A stretch of 44,449 bases of DNA from a virus. Every line of letters begins with the position of its first letter. Position 1 is the stretch's first letter. The DNA lies in IMG/VR virus record IMGVR_UViG_3300025289_000049, positions 1 through 44,449 of that record; one strand, written 5' to 3'. The position numbers were made by a program, and so were the translations under genes. The notes beneath the pieces were generated by a model. It searched no databases. It had not been told where the DNA came from and saw only the letters and a program-made list of their open reading frames with translations. Shown here piece by piece: positions 6,825 through 16,627 of this stretch.

Positions 6825-9800
6825 TTACTTCTCCGATCCAGCCATTTCACGTTCGCGTGCCCGCTCCCTCATGCTCTTACGCTTCGGTTTCTCGCTCTTG
6901 TCCGCTTCTATTTCTGGCTGCGACTCATCGGAGCGCAACTCGACCTTCGGAGCGCCGTGTCCGAGCAAGACTGAATTGTAGTACATGAGCGCCTTCACTA
7001 GCCTGTCTCGCTGATCCTGTTGTAAGCCTGCCACGAACATAGATTGCTCGTCCTTCGTCAATCCGTGGAGTGGCTCCATGTTACCGAGAGCCGTCGTCAC
7101 GCCATTGTTGGTTCCTCCCAGAGCGATGTACTGTTGAAGCCAATGGTCTTGTCCATCATTATCACCGTATCGTAGTGCCATCTTGAAATTATACAACGCA
7201 TTCCCCCTATCCGACAACATGAACCCGTCTCGTCCTTTCCCGATCTTTTGAAGGAAACGGTTCTTTTCGTCCCAAATGTAGTGGTAGGCGGATTCCAACG
7301 GATCGGTGCGGTATACGAATAGGTCCGGGATGCGTTCAAGATAGGGTTCTCCAGGAAGTCCCGACACGGCTGCGTACTCTTTCCCCATGCCCAGGGTCTC
7401 CGCCAAGTGTCGTCCACGATCTCTGATCGTTGATGGATTGAAGGCATCGGGGAATAGGCGTCTACGAGTGAGAATCTCCGCAGGAACCTTTATCATCGGT
7501 GTGGCACCTTGCGCGATCTTGTTCAGTGGCGACTTCGCCATGTCTGTTGCGATCTCGGCGGTCGTCTTTCTGCCCTTGAACCAGTCATCCACCTGTCTAG
7601 GAGCAGCATCGAGCCCGAACCACTCCAGAAAATCCCCCAGAGAACCGAATCTGTTGAAGCTGATTACTTTCCCGTTGGAGTCACGACCTAAGATGATGTG
7701 CGGTCTCGCCCGAACATCAGGTGACAGGTCGTCCTCCTCATCCTTGAACATCGTGTTGTTCCAGATTTGCGCGATAGTCCATAGGCCAGTCGCCTTGATC
7801 GAGAATGCCCCGAGACGTATCGCCGTGGATGCTGTTTTTGCTCCCAAAGCTCTGCCGATTGTGGCCGTGGCCTTTCCATCCCTTGCGGCATTCCGGATCA
7901 TCTGCGTGTACCTACGGAAATTCGACTCCGCAAACGACCAAAAAGGCCACATGTGTTCACGTAGAGCCTTACCGTAGACGCCCACCTTGTCATAGGCACC
8001 AAGCAGGTCGTTCGATAGAGCAAACGCCCTGTCTCGAACATCCTTCAGCGCCATGATTTCTTCCGGGACGGATGCCCCAAAGTTCTTGGGTTCTCCTTTC
8101 TGGTTCGACTTCATCTGTTCCAGATAATCGAGATAGGCCGAGTACCGAAGGATGGATTCTCTCGCATCCGAGAAGGTTCGCGCCCCGTTCCAGTACCGCT
8201 TCCACAGGTTCCATCGCCCGGCAGGGGAGACACGTTCCGACAATCTGCTAAATCGGTCGAGCATCTTGATCTCGCCGAGCTCTTGAGCCTGAGCGGTAGA
8301 CCCCATGCCGCCGCGATTTGCCCATTCTGCGAACTCTCCGGAAGGGTCTTTGCGCCTCACGAACACGTCGTAGATATCTCCTAGCGCCTGTTTTGTCTTG
8401 AGGAAGGCACTCGGATTTCCGGCGAACGCCGCGTCCGCATCCCCCGTGAGGTTACGGAGAGTATACTTGACGACCCTTGTCGGAAGGTGCAGGACGAGTT
8501 CTTTCCACTGCACCAGCGACTTTCTGCTGAAAGAAGCCAGTGGATTGTCTGACGGTGGACGACCAAGATTATCGAGCGTCGCTGCCAGTTCATCCGGAAT
8601 GACGATCTCCTTGAACTTTCCACCCATCGCCAACACCTTGCGGATGTCGTTTTTTGTGATCTTTGCTTCAGTCAGTAATCCTTCCAGCAATTGCTCGGCC
8701 ATTTTGTGCGGAACAGAATCGGCCATGTAGAAGACATTCCCTTCTCTCGCCTGCCATGCTACGTATCCCTCCGGGATGGCATCATGCCAATCCAAGAGTT
8801 CTTGTTCCTTCGCGTTCGCCTTTACCTTGGCAGCGATGTTGTGCGGGCTATTCTCTACATGCGCAATCGCTTTAGCCACCTGAAGGTCGTAGCCCATCTG
8901 GGCCATGACCTGATGTTCTGCGGACAGATAATCTGTGAGGATGTCGAATTCGCTTCCCTTTCTAGCCTTCAGGAATCCCCTACCAACAGGAAGGCGAAGC
9001 CTCTGTCCGGTTCCCGAGATGGACTTTGCGTCCGCGTACTTCAGGACAATGTGTCTAAAGTAATCCTTGTTGGTGAGGATGTTCGTGACATCCTTCCCGG
9101 CGGCCTTCATGGCCTCCGTGTATTCATCAACTAGCTTGACCCAGGCGGCCTTTCGTAGGTCGATACTCGCCTTCACGATGGGACTGTTGTCAACAAAGGT
9201 GTCAATCCGTGCTTTCTCCTTTGCGAGACTTTCCGTCGTGAACCCAAAGGGAAGGCTTCGGCCCTTTCCAGATTCAGAGGCCAAGTCGTCAAGCAAAACC
9301 TTCCGCCAGAACAGATCATACCCATCCTCGTCCAGCGCTCTCGTAATCTTGTCCACGTCCCGAACTGCGTGCTCATCCGCGATGCCCTTGTACTTGAGGA
9401 GTTGTCTAAATTTGAACTTCTCCTCTGCGTACTTGGCACCTGACGGAAGGCGTTCAAAATCACGCGACATCTTATGCCACTGTTCACGTAACCATCCATG
9501 AACCCTTCGACCGAGACTTTCCTTTGGAAGCGTCTTTGCGCTTTGCACTCGTGTTTCAACGTCGGTGTCCTCAAAAGCATACGAAGAGGGCTTCCTTGGT
9601 GGAGGTTCTCCGGGAGCGGTACCCGGTGGCGTTGCCGGAGGCTTCTTCGGTGGAGGCGCTTTGTCGATCGCTGCGTTGAGATTCTCTCTCGCTTCCTGTT
9701 CTGAAGTCGGTGCCGGAGGCGCTTTCTCGGTCGGCGACGGCGCGTTTTGCGTTTCTTCGACTTCCGCCCGAACGCTGATCTTTGGCTTCGCCTTCCACCC

Positions 9801-12800
9801 AGGTGGCGTTCCCATGCGAAGAAGGGGTTTCTCTTCCGGGGGCACCCACGACTCAATGATCTCCGTACCCTCTGGGACTTCCGTTCCGCCGACTTCGCCT
9901 TCTGCTTTCAGGGGAAGTCCATCCCTAGTCCGAGCCTCGTCGATCTTGTCTCTGGAGTATCGAACGGCCGCATCACCGTCACGCTCTGCGGTGCGGAGGA
10001 TGATGTCCTCCATCGCGCTTCTAGCCTTCTCTCCAATGCCAGATTCTATTCTGCCTACGAAGCGGTCGATGTCGGCTTCGTACGGGGCACGTTCCGGCTC
10101 TGGCGCAGCAGCCACGGGCGGCTCGGTCGGAGGCTTGCGGGGCGGAGGAGTTGCCGCCACGGCACGCGGCGGGGTTGTAACGATGGCACCTAGAGAGGGT
10201 TCTGTGGTAGGTATTGCTGACTCAATCTCTGGCCTTCCTCTTGCAATAGGCGCTCTGAGCAATTGCCTGTTCGCCACGTGCATGACATTGAGCATCATTG
10301 TCGGCAATCCATGACCGCCGTAATCCTCTGGTACCTCTCCCCAAAACTCCTGAATTCCTGAATCTGCGGCTTCTTTCCATGATTGTATGTGCTCAGATGC
10401 AACTCCCTTGATGCTTTGCGAGACATCTCCCGGCTTGAATCCGGTTTGATCGAGGATGATTCTGTGGATTCTTCTCCTGCCTGTCTCAGGCATCTTCGGA
10501 TATGTGTAATTCCAGAAGTCATTCGATACCTGTTCCGGAGTGAGACCGGACTCAACTAACTCATCCCACGCATTGAGTTGCGACTCTCGAGATGCCATGC
10601 GTTCGAGAAACACATCCGCTGTAGCAGGACGTTCTGCGGCCTCCGGACGCGCTGGCGGGGCGGGTGGAGGCTCGGAGGGCACTGAAGCTGTCGCCCTCAT
10701 TCGTTCCGCCCGAAATTGCCCCGCCCTGATGTATGCTCTAGCCGCTTCGCCATGCGCTTCTGCGTCACCAAAGCGTTGCTCATTGTACACGCCATCAATG
10801 AGCCATCCTCCGTTCCTAATCCGTTCCGGAGGAATGCCCATGTCCCGAATCATCAGAATGTGAGTATAGTTATATCGATCACCGTAAAATATCGAACCGT
10901 CATCAGTGAGAACCGCTGGAAACTGCCCGGTCTCCGGAAGCCGTTTCATTTCAGGAATGGGATTTCCAATTCCCGGAAATCGCTCCTTTCCGTATCTCTC
11001 AAAGTCCACATCACTCAATCCGCTTGTGTCGTGAAGTGGTGGCGGCTCTGTGGCCGGGACCGTCGCGATTCTCCGCTTGGCCTCGGCCTTCGCGGCGTCC
11101 AGCACCTGACGCACTAACGGAATCTTTGAAGCGTACTCCCCGTGGAGTTTTTCCAGTTCCTCGGCGGTCATTCCCTTCACCGCCTGCTTTCCGATGATGT
11201 CGATGCGGGACTTCATGAGGGGGCCAACAGGTTTCGCCGCCTTTGGCTTCACGGTTCTCGGCTCACGAATCGGCTTTCCGGGAGGTGCAACGACGGGCAC
11301 TATCGGCTGCGCCGCTTCCTTTTCCATCTTCATCCGTTCCGCCCTCGTGAACAGCCGGTCGAACACTTGCCGCATGGCCGGGCTGATCTCGATGTCGATT
11401 GGACTTCCGGTGATCCTCCGGTAGATTTCCTTCATCCACTCGCGCACCTTTGAAAAGATCGGCTCAAGGTTCGCTGTGGGGGCCTTGCCGTCACGTAGAT
11501 ATCGCTCCACTCCTCTGGCGAATCGTTCCTCTGCCGTGCGGGTCCATCTTCCGTCCTTCGCTCCCGCCCAATTCTCAGCCGTGGCGATGTCCTCGTCCGT
11601 GATCCCGCGCCGCTGTTCTGGAGTGAGGTTGCGGTCGAAGAGTTGACGCCGAGCGACGTGTCCGAGAATCTCGTGAACAGCGGTCGAGAAATCGGGATTC
11701 TTGAGCGCGTGGACCAGAGTCTTCCCATCGGCCAGGAATTCCACTGCGCCCTTCTGGCCATGCTGAAAGAGAATGTCGGCGCTCTGTGACGTTTCCCGAA
11801 TCGTCTTTGCTCTGTTGCCTTCTCCCTTCGGATAGGTGACAACCTCAAGCCCGCGAGTCTTCAAGGCGTCGATCACGTCTTGTGGCGTGTTCTCCGGAAC
11901 GACAGCGGAGCGGAATTCGTTCAGGCCAACGGCACGTCGAATTTTCGCCTCGAAGTATTCGGTCGGAAGAGTCCTAAGTTTGTCGAGAAAGATGCGCATC
12001 TCTTGGAATGGTTGCCCGGTCGGGTACATCTCGCGCAGGTGCTTCCAGTCGCCTTCGGCCATCGTCTTCAGGTCGTCGCTCATCGCTTCAGATCGCCTGT
12101 ACTCGTCCACTTTGATCACTCTCGCATCGTGCATCCTTCCGGACAAGGCAAGGAACTCGCCATTCACGTCGTCTTTGATTTTGTCCATCGCTTCTTTGGA
12201 GATGATGTCTCCACGGGCCGCTTGGATTTCCCTGATGGAACGGAATTGCTTCGCTGCCAGAGCGCGAATGTTGCCAACCCCATAATCGAATCCTTCGGCG
12301 CTGCGGAGTCCCTTCTTGAGAATCTGTACGACCGTATCCAGATTGTGCGGCAAGTAACGCTTGTTCCCGATGTCTGTGAAGCCGGTGAATATTTTCTCTT
12401 TTTCGACAAGTGCCAGTTTAGTCACGGACTTGTCAACCCACTCCTCGAACTCCGCCTTCAGACTCGGATCGTTTGCAATCGCCTCCCTCACGGCGTAACG
12501 GTCGCCAGACTGGTCCTTTCCCGCAAGCGTCATCTTGTCCGCAACGCCTTTCTCGATAAGGAAGGCGAACTTCGCGTCTTCGCTTTGTTTCATTCCAACG
12601 CGAACACCTTCCCCTTCGAGATTACCGAGTAGAGTGTGTTGGCTGAACGACTTCGTTTTCTCGGAGTCGATCCTTGCGTAGATGTCGCCGATGAACCTCC
12701 CGAGTTTCACTTCCGAAGGCGCATCAAGGAAGTGTTTCACGGCGGGATAGCGTGGAGAGTAGGCGTCGGCATTCAACACTTTCGTAGTACGGGAAGGCGT

Positions 12801-15800
12801 GACGAGTTCCTTCGATCCTAAAAGCGTGATGTCGCCGTAACCCTCGAAGTTGCCTGTATCCACGTTGATGATCGCAACGCTCGGAACAGGAAGCCCACCC
12901 ATCTTGGCCGCGTGACGCACATTGTTGGCGGTGAGGTTGTGCGCGGCAACGAGATTCGCGCCACCTTGCTTCAGCGCCCCCTTCCCCGGACTTCCACCCC
13001 TCGTCATCACCACCTTACTCACGTCAAGTCCGATCGCCTTCACGAGTACGTCAGTCAACGCCACCTGCTCGTCGGTGGCACCCATCGTCTTGAGGGATTC
13101 CTTGCTGTACGGAGTCTCTTGAGCGGGGCTCGGCGGTGTGCGTACTGACTGGGCTGCTGGTTCCTCTCTCGCAACCTGAGACGCTTCTGCTGTCGGCGGG
13201 ACTGTGACGGGCTTGGAAGGATTTGCCGCCAGTCTCGTCTTCTCCTGTTCGTAGTAGGCGGCCCCGGCGCTGCCCGGTGTCACGTCACCCTTGTTGGGGG
13301 GCCTGTCTGCCGCAATCGCCCTGTCGATGCGGGACTTCATGAGGGGGCCAACAGGTTTCGCCACCTTCGGCGTCGCGGCTATCGACTTCTTCCAACGCGG
13401 TGTCGATCCAAGGAATTCGCCGATGTCTCTCTCATCTCGAATCAGACCGCGTTTTTTTGCCGTCGAAGCAACCTCGTCCAATGTCAAGCCAGTGAAACCG
13501 CGGTATCGTGCAGGAATCGCAAGATACTCCTCGAATCCTGAAAGATCGCCGATGTAGCGTTCAAAGCCCTTGATAATTTGTGCAACATCGTCGCTTTTTC
13601 TCATGCGGCTCGTCAACATGCCGAGAACGCGGGCACCCTTTCCCGCGTTGATTGTCCGTTGAAACGCGGCCGTGAAGATGTTCAACGATGGTCGGACGCC
13701 ATTCGATGTAACATCCGACAGCCGTTCCGAACGCACACGAGTAGCCTCGGCTTCTGATTCCGCGCCAACTCGTTCCACCTCTGCCTTCTGGTATCGATCT
13801 CCTAGCGTCTTGTTCTCGGTCGCGCTGAGAGAACCCTTTTCCATCTCAACCTGATCGTCAACACTCACAACCCTGTTGATGGCATTCTTGATCCGAAGCG
13901 TGTCTTCCGTGGGTCCGGATTCGACGCGAACCTCTTTGCCCCTATGAGTGAACGTATCTCCTATCGCCATATTCCCGGCGGACACAGTTTCCGTTTCAGG
14001 TTCCCCCTCTGAAAGCGTAGTCTGCGCGGTCTTGATCGCTTCGACCTGCTTTTCTTCGCCGGTCTTTCCAAACAGATCGGCTGTTCCTTCTGGCAGTTTG
14101 GCTTCACGCGCCTTAGCCTGTGCCTCTCCTGTAAGCCTGGCCTCTTCCGCAGTAGGCGGCTTCATCGGGAATGTGAGTTGCTTTCCCTTCGGTGTCACAA
14201 TCGGACGCTCTTGGCCGGGCGGGGCGGCGGGCTTTGGAGCGGCCCTTGCTGGAACGATTCCACCAACTCGTCGTACCGTGTCAGCATACTCACGCGTTGC
14301 CTGTTCATACGTCGGATAGGTGTTTACATGAACTGCCTCGCCAGTATCGGAATCTCTCACAATGACAACTGCTCGTTTGTCCTTCGCTGACGCTGCCCCA
14401 TACAATTCGTAGCGCACGTTGTCGATAGTCTGCGAATCGACAAGATTCGATTCAATTCCGGCCACACGAATCTCATCGCCAACCTTGAGGTCCCACGGCT
14501 CTTTCGCCTTCGGAACCACAGGAGGCGCTTCGGTGAGAGGAGAAACGGTGGGCGACGGAGGACGGAATTCGCCCCGCGTTGCGAGTCCCCTTGCCGTCCG
14601 CTCTGCCATGCGCCTATCGATGGATCGTTCACCAGAGACGGTTTCGCCGTCACTGATCCGCGTAACCATGTAGCCGGACTCTCCGCTCACTGGCGTAGCA
14701 GGATGAACGAGGTAGTCGCCGTAGGCGGTTCCAGACAGGCTAATCGTTTGGCCGCCAGACATGGCCTTCTTGATCTCAGCCTTGCGACCTTCGATGAGCG
14801 CAGCCTCCGGAGACTTCTCGGATGGAGGTGGAGATGGAACGGTGGGCGGTCGAGATGCTTGACCGACGATCCTATAGCGCCGGCGCGCGTCCTCCTGAAA
14901 CATTTCTCCTGGATTAGCCCGTGCCACATCTTGCAGATATGCCTCACGCTGCGCCTCCGTACCTTCCACAGAACGGTTCCCGCTAACTCCCTTCAGAACA
15001 CCAATTCGATTCGCCCGCGCAAGTACCTCTTGTGCGTGCCCAAGGCTCGACACCCCGGACTCTATGGGTTCTCCCGTTCTACCCTCCACAACTCTCCACA
15101 TTCTCGGGCCGGTTTTTTCGATGTAGTTTGCGGTAGGTGCGGCGGGTGGTACACCTGCTGACGGAGGTACGGGCTCGCGCGGAATCCGCGCTGCGCCCAT
15201 CTCGAATCGTCCTTCGCGTGACGGCGCGTTTCCCATCGACTTGGCAAGCGCGGGTTCGATCTTGCCGATGGTAGATTGCGCCGCCTTGAAGTAGCCTTCA
15301 GCGCGTCGAGCGACGTTCTGTGGAATGCTCGATTCCGCGCTCCACTTTGCAATGTGCGGTCCGCCCATCATCAGGGCGAGTTCAAACGTCCCGCCATGCT
15401 TCTGAGCCGTTTCTTCATCGACTCCAAGAGAACGAAGAACCGATTCCCCAAGCGGCACGCCAGATTCGTGAAGTGCCGAAATCGCCACCATCGGAGCCTG
15501 CATGGCGATTTCACCCTTGAAAACTTGACCTGCCGCCTGCTTGAGTCCAGCCACTTCCGCTGAACCGATCGCGGCGGCGCCAGGCACCATGCTCTGCGGA
15601 ATCGCTTCTCTGGCTGCCAAGGCTTTCGCTTGTGCTCCAGCAACTCTTCCGGCGCTTCTGGCCGCAAGAGTAGTAGGAAGAATTTGTCCGCCTTCGGCCA
15701 AGGCAATCGACGCTTCCTGTCCTCGGCCTTCGGGAAGGAACGGAGCGACCATGCCGGGAGCCATGCCAATCCCAAACGGAACGCCCTCAGAAAGTGCCCT

Positions 15801-16616
15801 TGACGTGAGACCAAGTCCGGGCATCACGGGCATGACCGATGCCGCGATTGCAGCCGTCTTGAGCGCCTCCTTCTCCCAATCAGCCAGATGGTACTCGGAT
15901 TCTCTGGCCTTGAGATGTTCGCGGTGCAGTTTCAGCTCGTTGTCGAAAGCCGCCATCTCCGGCGAAGGGGCGGATTCCCGATCGAAGTACGTGCGCTTGT
16001 CGTTCGCACCCATATCCTCAAGTGCGGCAATTCTGTCTGCGATCTGATAGTCATGTTGCGTTCGCTTCGAGACAGGGATGCCGCCTTCGTACTCTGGAGC
16101 ATATTCCTGCTCTTTGAGTCCAAGAACTTCGCTCACCGCACCAACAGTCGGAATCTGAAACCCGGTCGGTTTGGCCCCAAGTTCCCGTTCCCGACGGTAC
16201 TCTCGATACTGTGTCTGATTCTGAGACTGAATCGCCACTTCCTTGACCGGATCGTAGGGAGCCCCCACCCTTGCCGACTGGTAGGCTTGTTCTGGAATCT
16301 GCAATTCAGGCAGCGGGGCCTGTGGCTGCAACGTCATCCCACCTTGCAGAAACTCCGGGGACGGCATGTAGCCTTCTGGAATGTCGATGGGGGGCTCAGG
16401 ATGCCCGTAGAAGCCCGGTGGCGGCTCAGGTAGTGCGGGAGGACCAAACGGGATGCTCGGTGGCCTGTACGCCCTTTCCTGCCCGTAGGGATCAAGACCG
16501 AAGAGCGTTCCAAGAGGCGGAGGAGGAAGAGGCGAAGGCAACGCCCCGAGCCCCGTAGTCGGTCTGATGGGACCCACCGGGCGTCGAAGGAACGCATACG
16601 GGTTGAAGGGCGGCAT
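6825..16616 (-). CDS. Giant polyvalent virion protein with zincin-like module
   Basis: This encodes 3263 residues, over a fifth of the window. From the N-terminus: a Pro-rich segment (1-190); an Ala/Gly-rich hydrophobic region (about 240-345) that could insert in a membrane; small beta-rich modules joined by Pro-rich linkers (about 495-1000); a domain around 1180-1560 with LVAAHNLTANNVRHA and GYGDITLLGSKEL; a metalloprotease-like segment with HEILGH (1648-1653) and the downstream pattern WAGAKDGRWTR, FARGVERYLRDGKAP, WMKEIYRRITG; more modules (1860-2290); and a helical C-terminus (about 2370-3200) with REHMWPFWSF. The second domain and the protease segment resemble parts of the 'large polyvalent proteins' of phages and conjugative elements. 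Neighbours suggest it is packaged and ejected. No polymerase motifs were seen. Confidence 0.75.
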   Translation of the reverse strand: MPPFNPYAFLRRPVGPIRPTTGLGALPSPLPPPPLGTLFGLDPYGQERAYRPPSIPFGPPALPEPPPGFYGHPEPPIDIPEGYMPSPEFLQGGMTLQPQAPLPELQIPEQAYQSARVGAPYDPVKEVAIQSQNQTQYREYRRERELGAKPTGFQIPTVGAVSEVLGLKEQEYAPEYEGGIPVSKRTQHDYQIADRIAALEDMGANDKRTYFDRESAPSPEMAAFDNELKLHREHLKARESEYHLADWEKEALKTAAIAASVMPVMPGLGLTSRALSEGVPFGIGMAPGMVAPFLPEGRGQEASIALAEGGQILPTTLAARSAGRVAGAQAKALAAREAIPQSMVPGAAAIGSAEVAGLKQAAGQVFKGEIAMQAPMVAISALHESGVPLGESVLRSLGVDEETAQKHGGTFELALMMGGPHIAKWSAESSIPQNVARRAEGYFKAAQSTIGKIEPALAKSMGNAPSREGRFEMGAARIPREPVPPSAGVPPAAPTANYIEKTGPRMWRVVEGRTGEPIESGVSSLGHAQEVLARANRIGVLKGVSGNRSVEGTEAQREAYLQDVARANPGEMFQEDARRRYRIVGQASRPPTVPSPPPSEKSPEAALIEGRKAEIKKAMSGGQTISLSGTAYGDYLVHPATPVSGESGYMVTRISDGETVSGERSIDRRMAERTARGLATRGEFRPPSPTVSPLTEAPPVVPKAKEPWDLKVGDEIRVAGIESNLVDSQTIDNVRYELYGAASAKDKRAVVIVRDSDTGEAVHVNTYPTYEQATREYADTVRRVGGIVPARAAPKPAAPPGQERPIVTPKGKQLTFPMKPPTAEEARLTGEAQAKAREAKLPEGTADLFGKTGEEKQVEAIKTAQTTLSEGEPETETVSAGNMAIGDTFTHRGKEVRVESGPTEDTLRIKNAINRVVSVDDQVEMEKGSLSATENKTLGDRYQKAEVERVGAESEAEATRVRSERLSDVTSNGVRPSLNIFTAAFQRTINAGKGARVLGMLTSRMRKSDDVAQIIKGFERYIGDLSGFEEYLAIPARYRGFTGLTLDEVASTAKKRGLIRDERDIGEFLGSTPRWKKSIAATPKVAKPVGPLMKSRIDRAIAADRPPNKGDVTPGSAGAAYYEQEKTRLAANPSKPVTVPPTAEASQVAREEPAAQSVRTPPSPAQETPYSKESLKTMGATDEQVALTDVLVKAIGLDVSKVVMTRGGSPGKGALKQGGANLVAAHNLTANNVRHAAKMGGLPVPSVAIINVDTGNFEGYGDITLLGSKELVTPSRTTKVLNADAYSPRYPAVKHFLDAPSEVKLGRFIGDIYARIDSEKTKSFSQHTLLGNLEGEGVRVGMKQSEDAKFAFLIEKGVADKMTLAGKDQSGDRYAVREAIANDPSLKAEFEEWVDKSVTKLALVEKEKIFTGFTDIGNKRYLPHNLDTVVQILKKGLRSAEGFDYGVGNIRALAAKQFRSIREIQAARGDIISKEAMDKIKDDVNGEFLALSGRMHDARVIKVDEYRRSEAMSDDLKTMAEGDWKHLREMYPTGQPFQEMRIFLDKLRTLPTEYFEAKIRRAVGLNEFRSAVVPENTPQDVIDALKTRGLEVVTYPKGEGNRAKTIRETSQSADILFQHGQKGAVEFLADGKTLVHALKNPDFSTAVHEILGHVARRQLFDRNLTPEQRRGITDEDIATAENWAGAKDGRWTRTAEERFARGVERYLRDGKAPTANLEPIFSKVREWMKEIYRRITGSPIDIEISPAMRQVFDRLFTRAERMKMEKEAAQPIVPVVAPPGKPIREPRTVKPKAAKPVGPLMKSRIDIIGKQAVKGMTAEELEKLHGEYASKIPLVRQVLDAAKAEAKRRIATVPATEPPPLHDTSGLSDVDFERYGKERFPGIGNPIPEMKRLPETGQFPAVLTDDGSIFYGDRYNYTHILMIRDMGIPPERIRNGGWLIDGVYNEQRFGDAEAHGEAARAYIRAGQFRAERMRATASVPSEPPPAPPARPEAAERPATADVFLERMASRESQLNAWDELVESGLTPEQVSNDFWNYTYPKMPETGRRRIHRIILDQTGFKPGDVSQSIKGVASEHIQSWKEAADSGIQEFWGEVPEDYGGHGLPTMMLNVMHVANRQLLRAPIARGRPEIESAIPTTEPSLGAIVTTPPRAVAATPPPRKPPTEPPVAAAPEPERAPYEADIDRFVGRIESGIGEKARSAMEDIILRTAERDGDAAVRYSRDKIDEARTRDGLPLKAEGEVGGTEVPEGTEIIESWVPPEEKPLLRMGTPPGWKAKPKISVRAEVEETQNAPSPTEKAPPAPTSEQEARENLNAAIDKAPPPKKPPATPPGTAPGEPPPRKPSSYAFEDTDVETRVQSAKTLPKESLGRRVHGWLREQWHKMSRDFERLPSGAKYAEEKFKFRQLLKYKGIADEHAVRDVDKITRALDEDGYDLFWRKVLLDDLASESGKGRSLPFGFTTESLAKEKARIDTFVDNSPIVKASIDLRKAAWVKLVDEYTEAMKAAGKDVTNILTNKDYFRHIVLKYADAKSISGTGQRLRLPVGRGFLKARKGSEFDILTDYLSAEHQVMAQMGYDLQVAKAIAHVENSPHNIAAKVKANAKEQELLDWHDAIPEGYVAWQAREGNVFYMADSVPHKMAEQLLEGLLTEAKITKNDIRKVLAMGGKFKEIVIPDELAATLDNLGRPPSDNPLASFSRKSLVQWKELVLHLPTRVVKYTLRNLTGDADAAFAGNPSAFLKTKQALGDIYDVFVRRKDPSGEFAEWANRGGMGSTAQAQELGEIKMLDRFSRLSERVSPAGRWNLWKRYWNGARTFSDARESILRYSAYLDYLEQMKSNQKGEPKNFGASVPEEIMALKDVRDRAFALSNDLLGAYDKVGVYGKALREHMWPFWSFAESNFRRYTQMIRNAARDGKATATIGRALGAKTASTAIRLGAFSIKATGLWTIAQIWNNTMFKDEEDDLSPDVRARPHIILGRDSNGKVISFNRFGSLGDFLEWFGLDAAPRQVDDWFKGRKTTAEIATDMAKSPLNKIAQGATPMIKVPAEILTRRRLFPDAFNPSTIRDRGRHLAETLGMGKEYAAVSGLPGEPYLERIPDLFVYRTDPLESAYHYIWDEKNRFLQKIGKGRDGFMLSDRGNALYNFKMALRYGDNDGQDHWLQQYIALGGTNNGVTTALGNMEPLHGLTKDEQSMFVAGLQQDQRDRLVKALMYYNSVLLGHGAPKVELRSDESQPEIEADKSEKPKRKSMRERAREREMAGSEK

Positions 16617-16627
16617 TCGCGATCATC

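Noticed and set aside
9565-10314. Long plus-strand open frame (249 codons) rich in Gly/Ser/Ala
   Set aside because: It lies wholly antisense to the giant gene and reflects its GC-rich Pro/Glu linkers.
6825-16616. Possibility that the giant protein is an N4-type virion RNA polymerase
   Set aside because: Size is similar, but I found none of the polymerase motifs of the T7/N4 family. The visible motifs are protease-like and polyvalent-protein-like.
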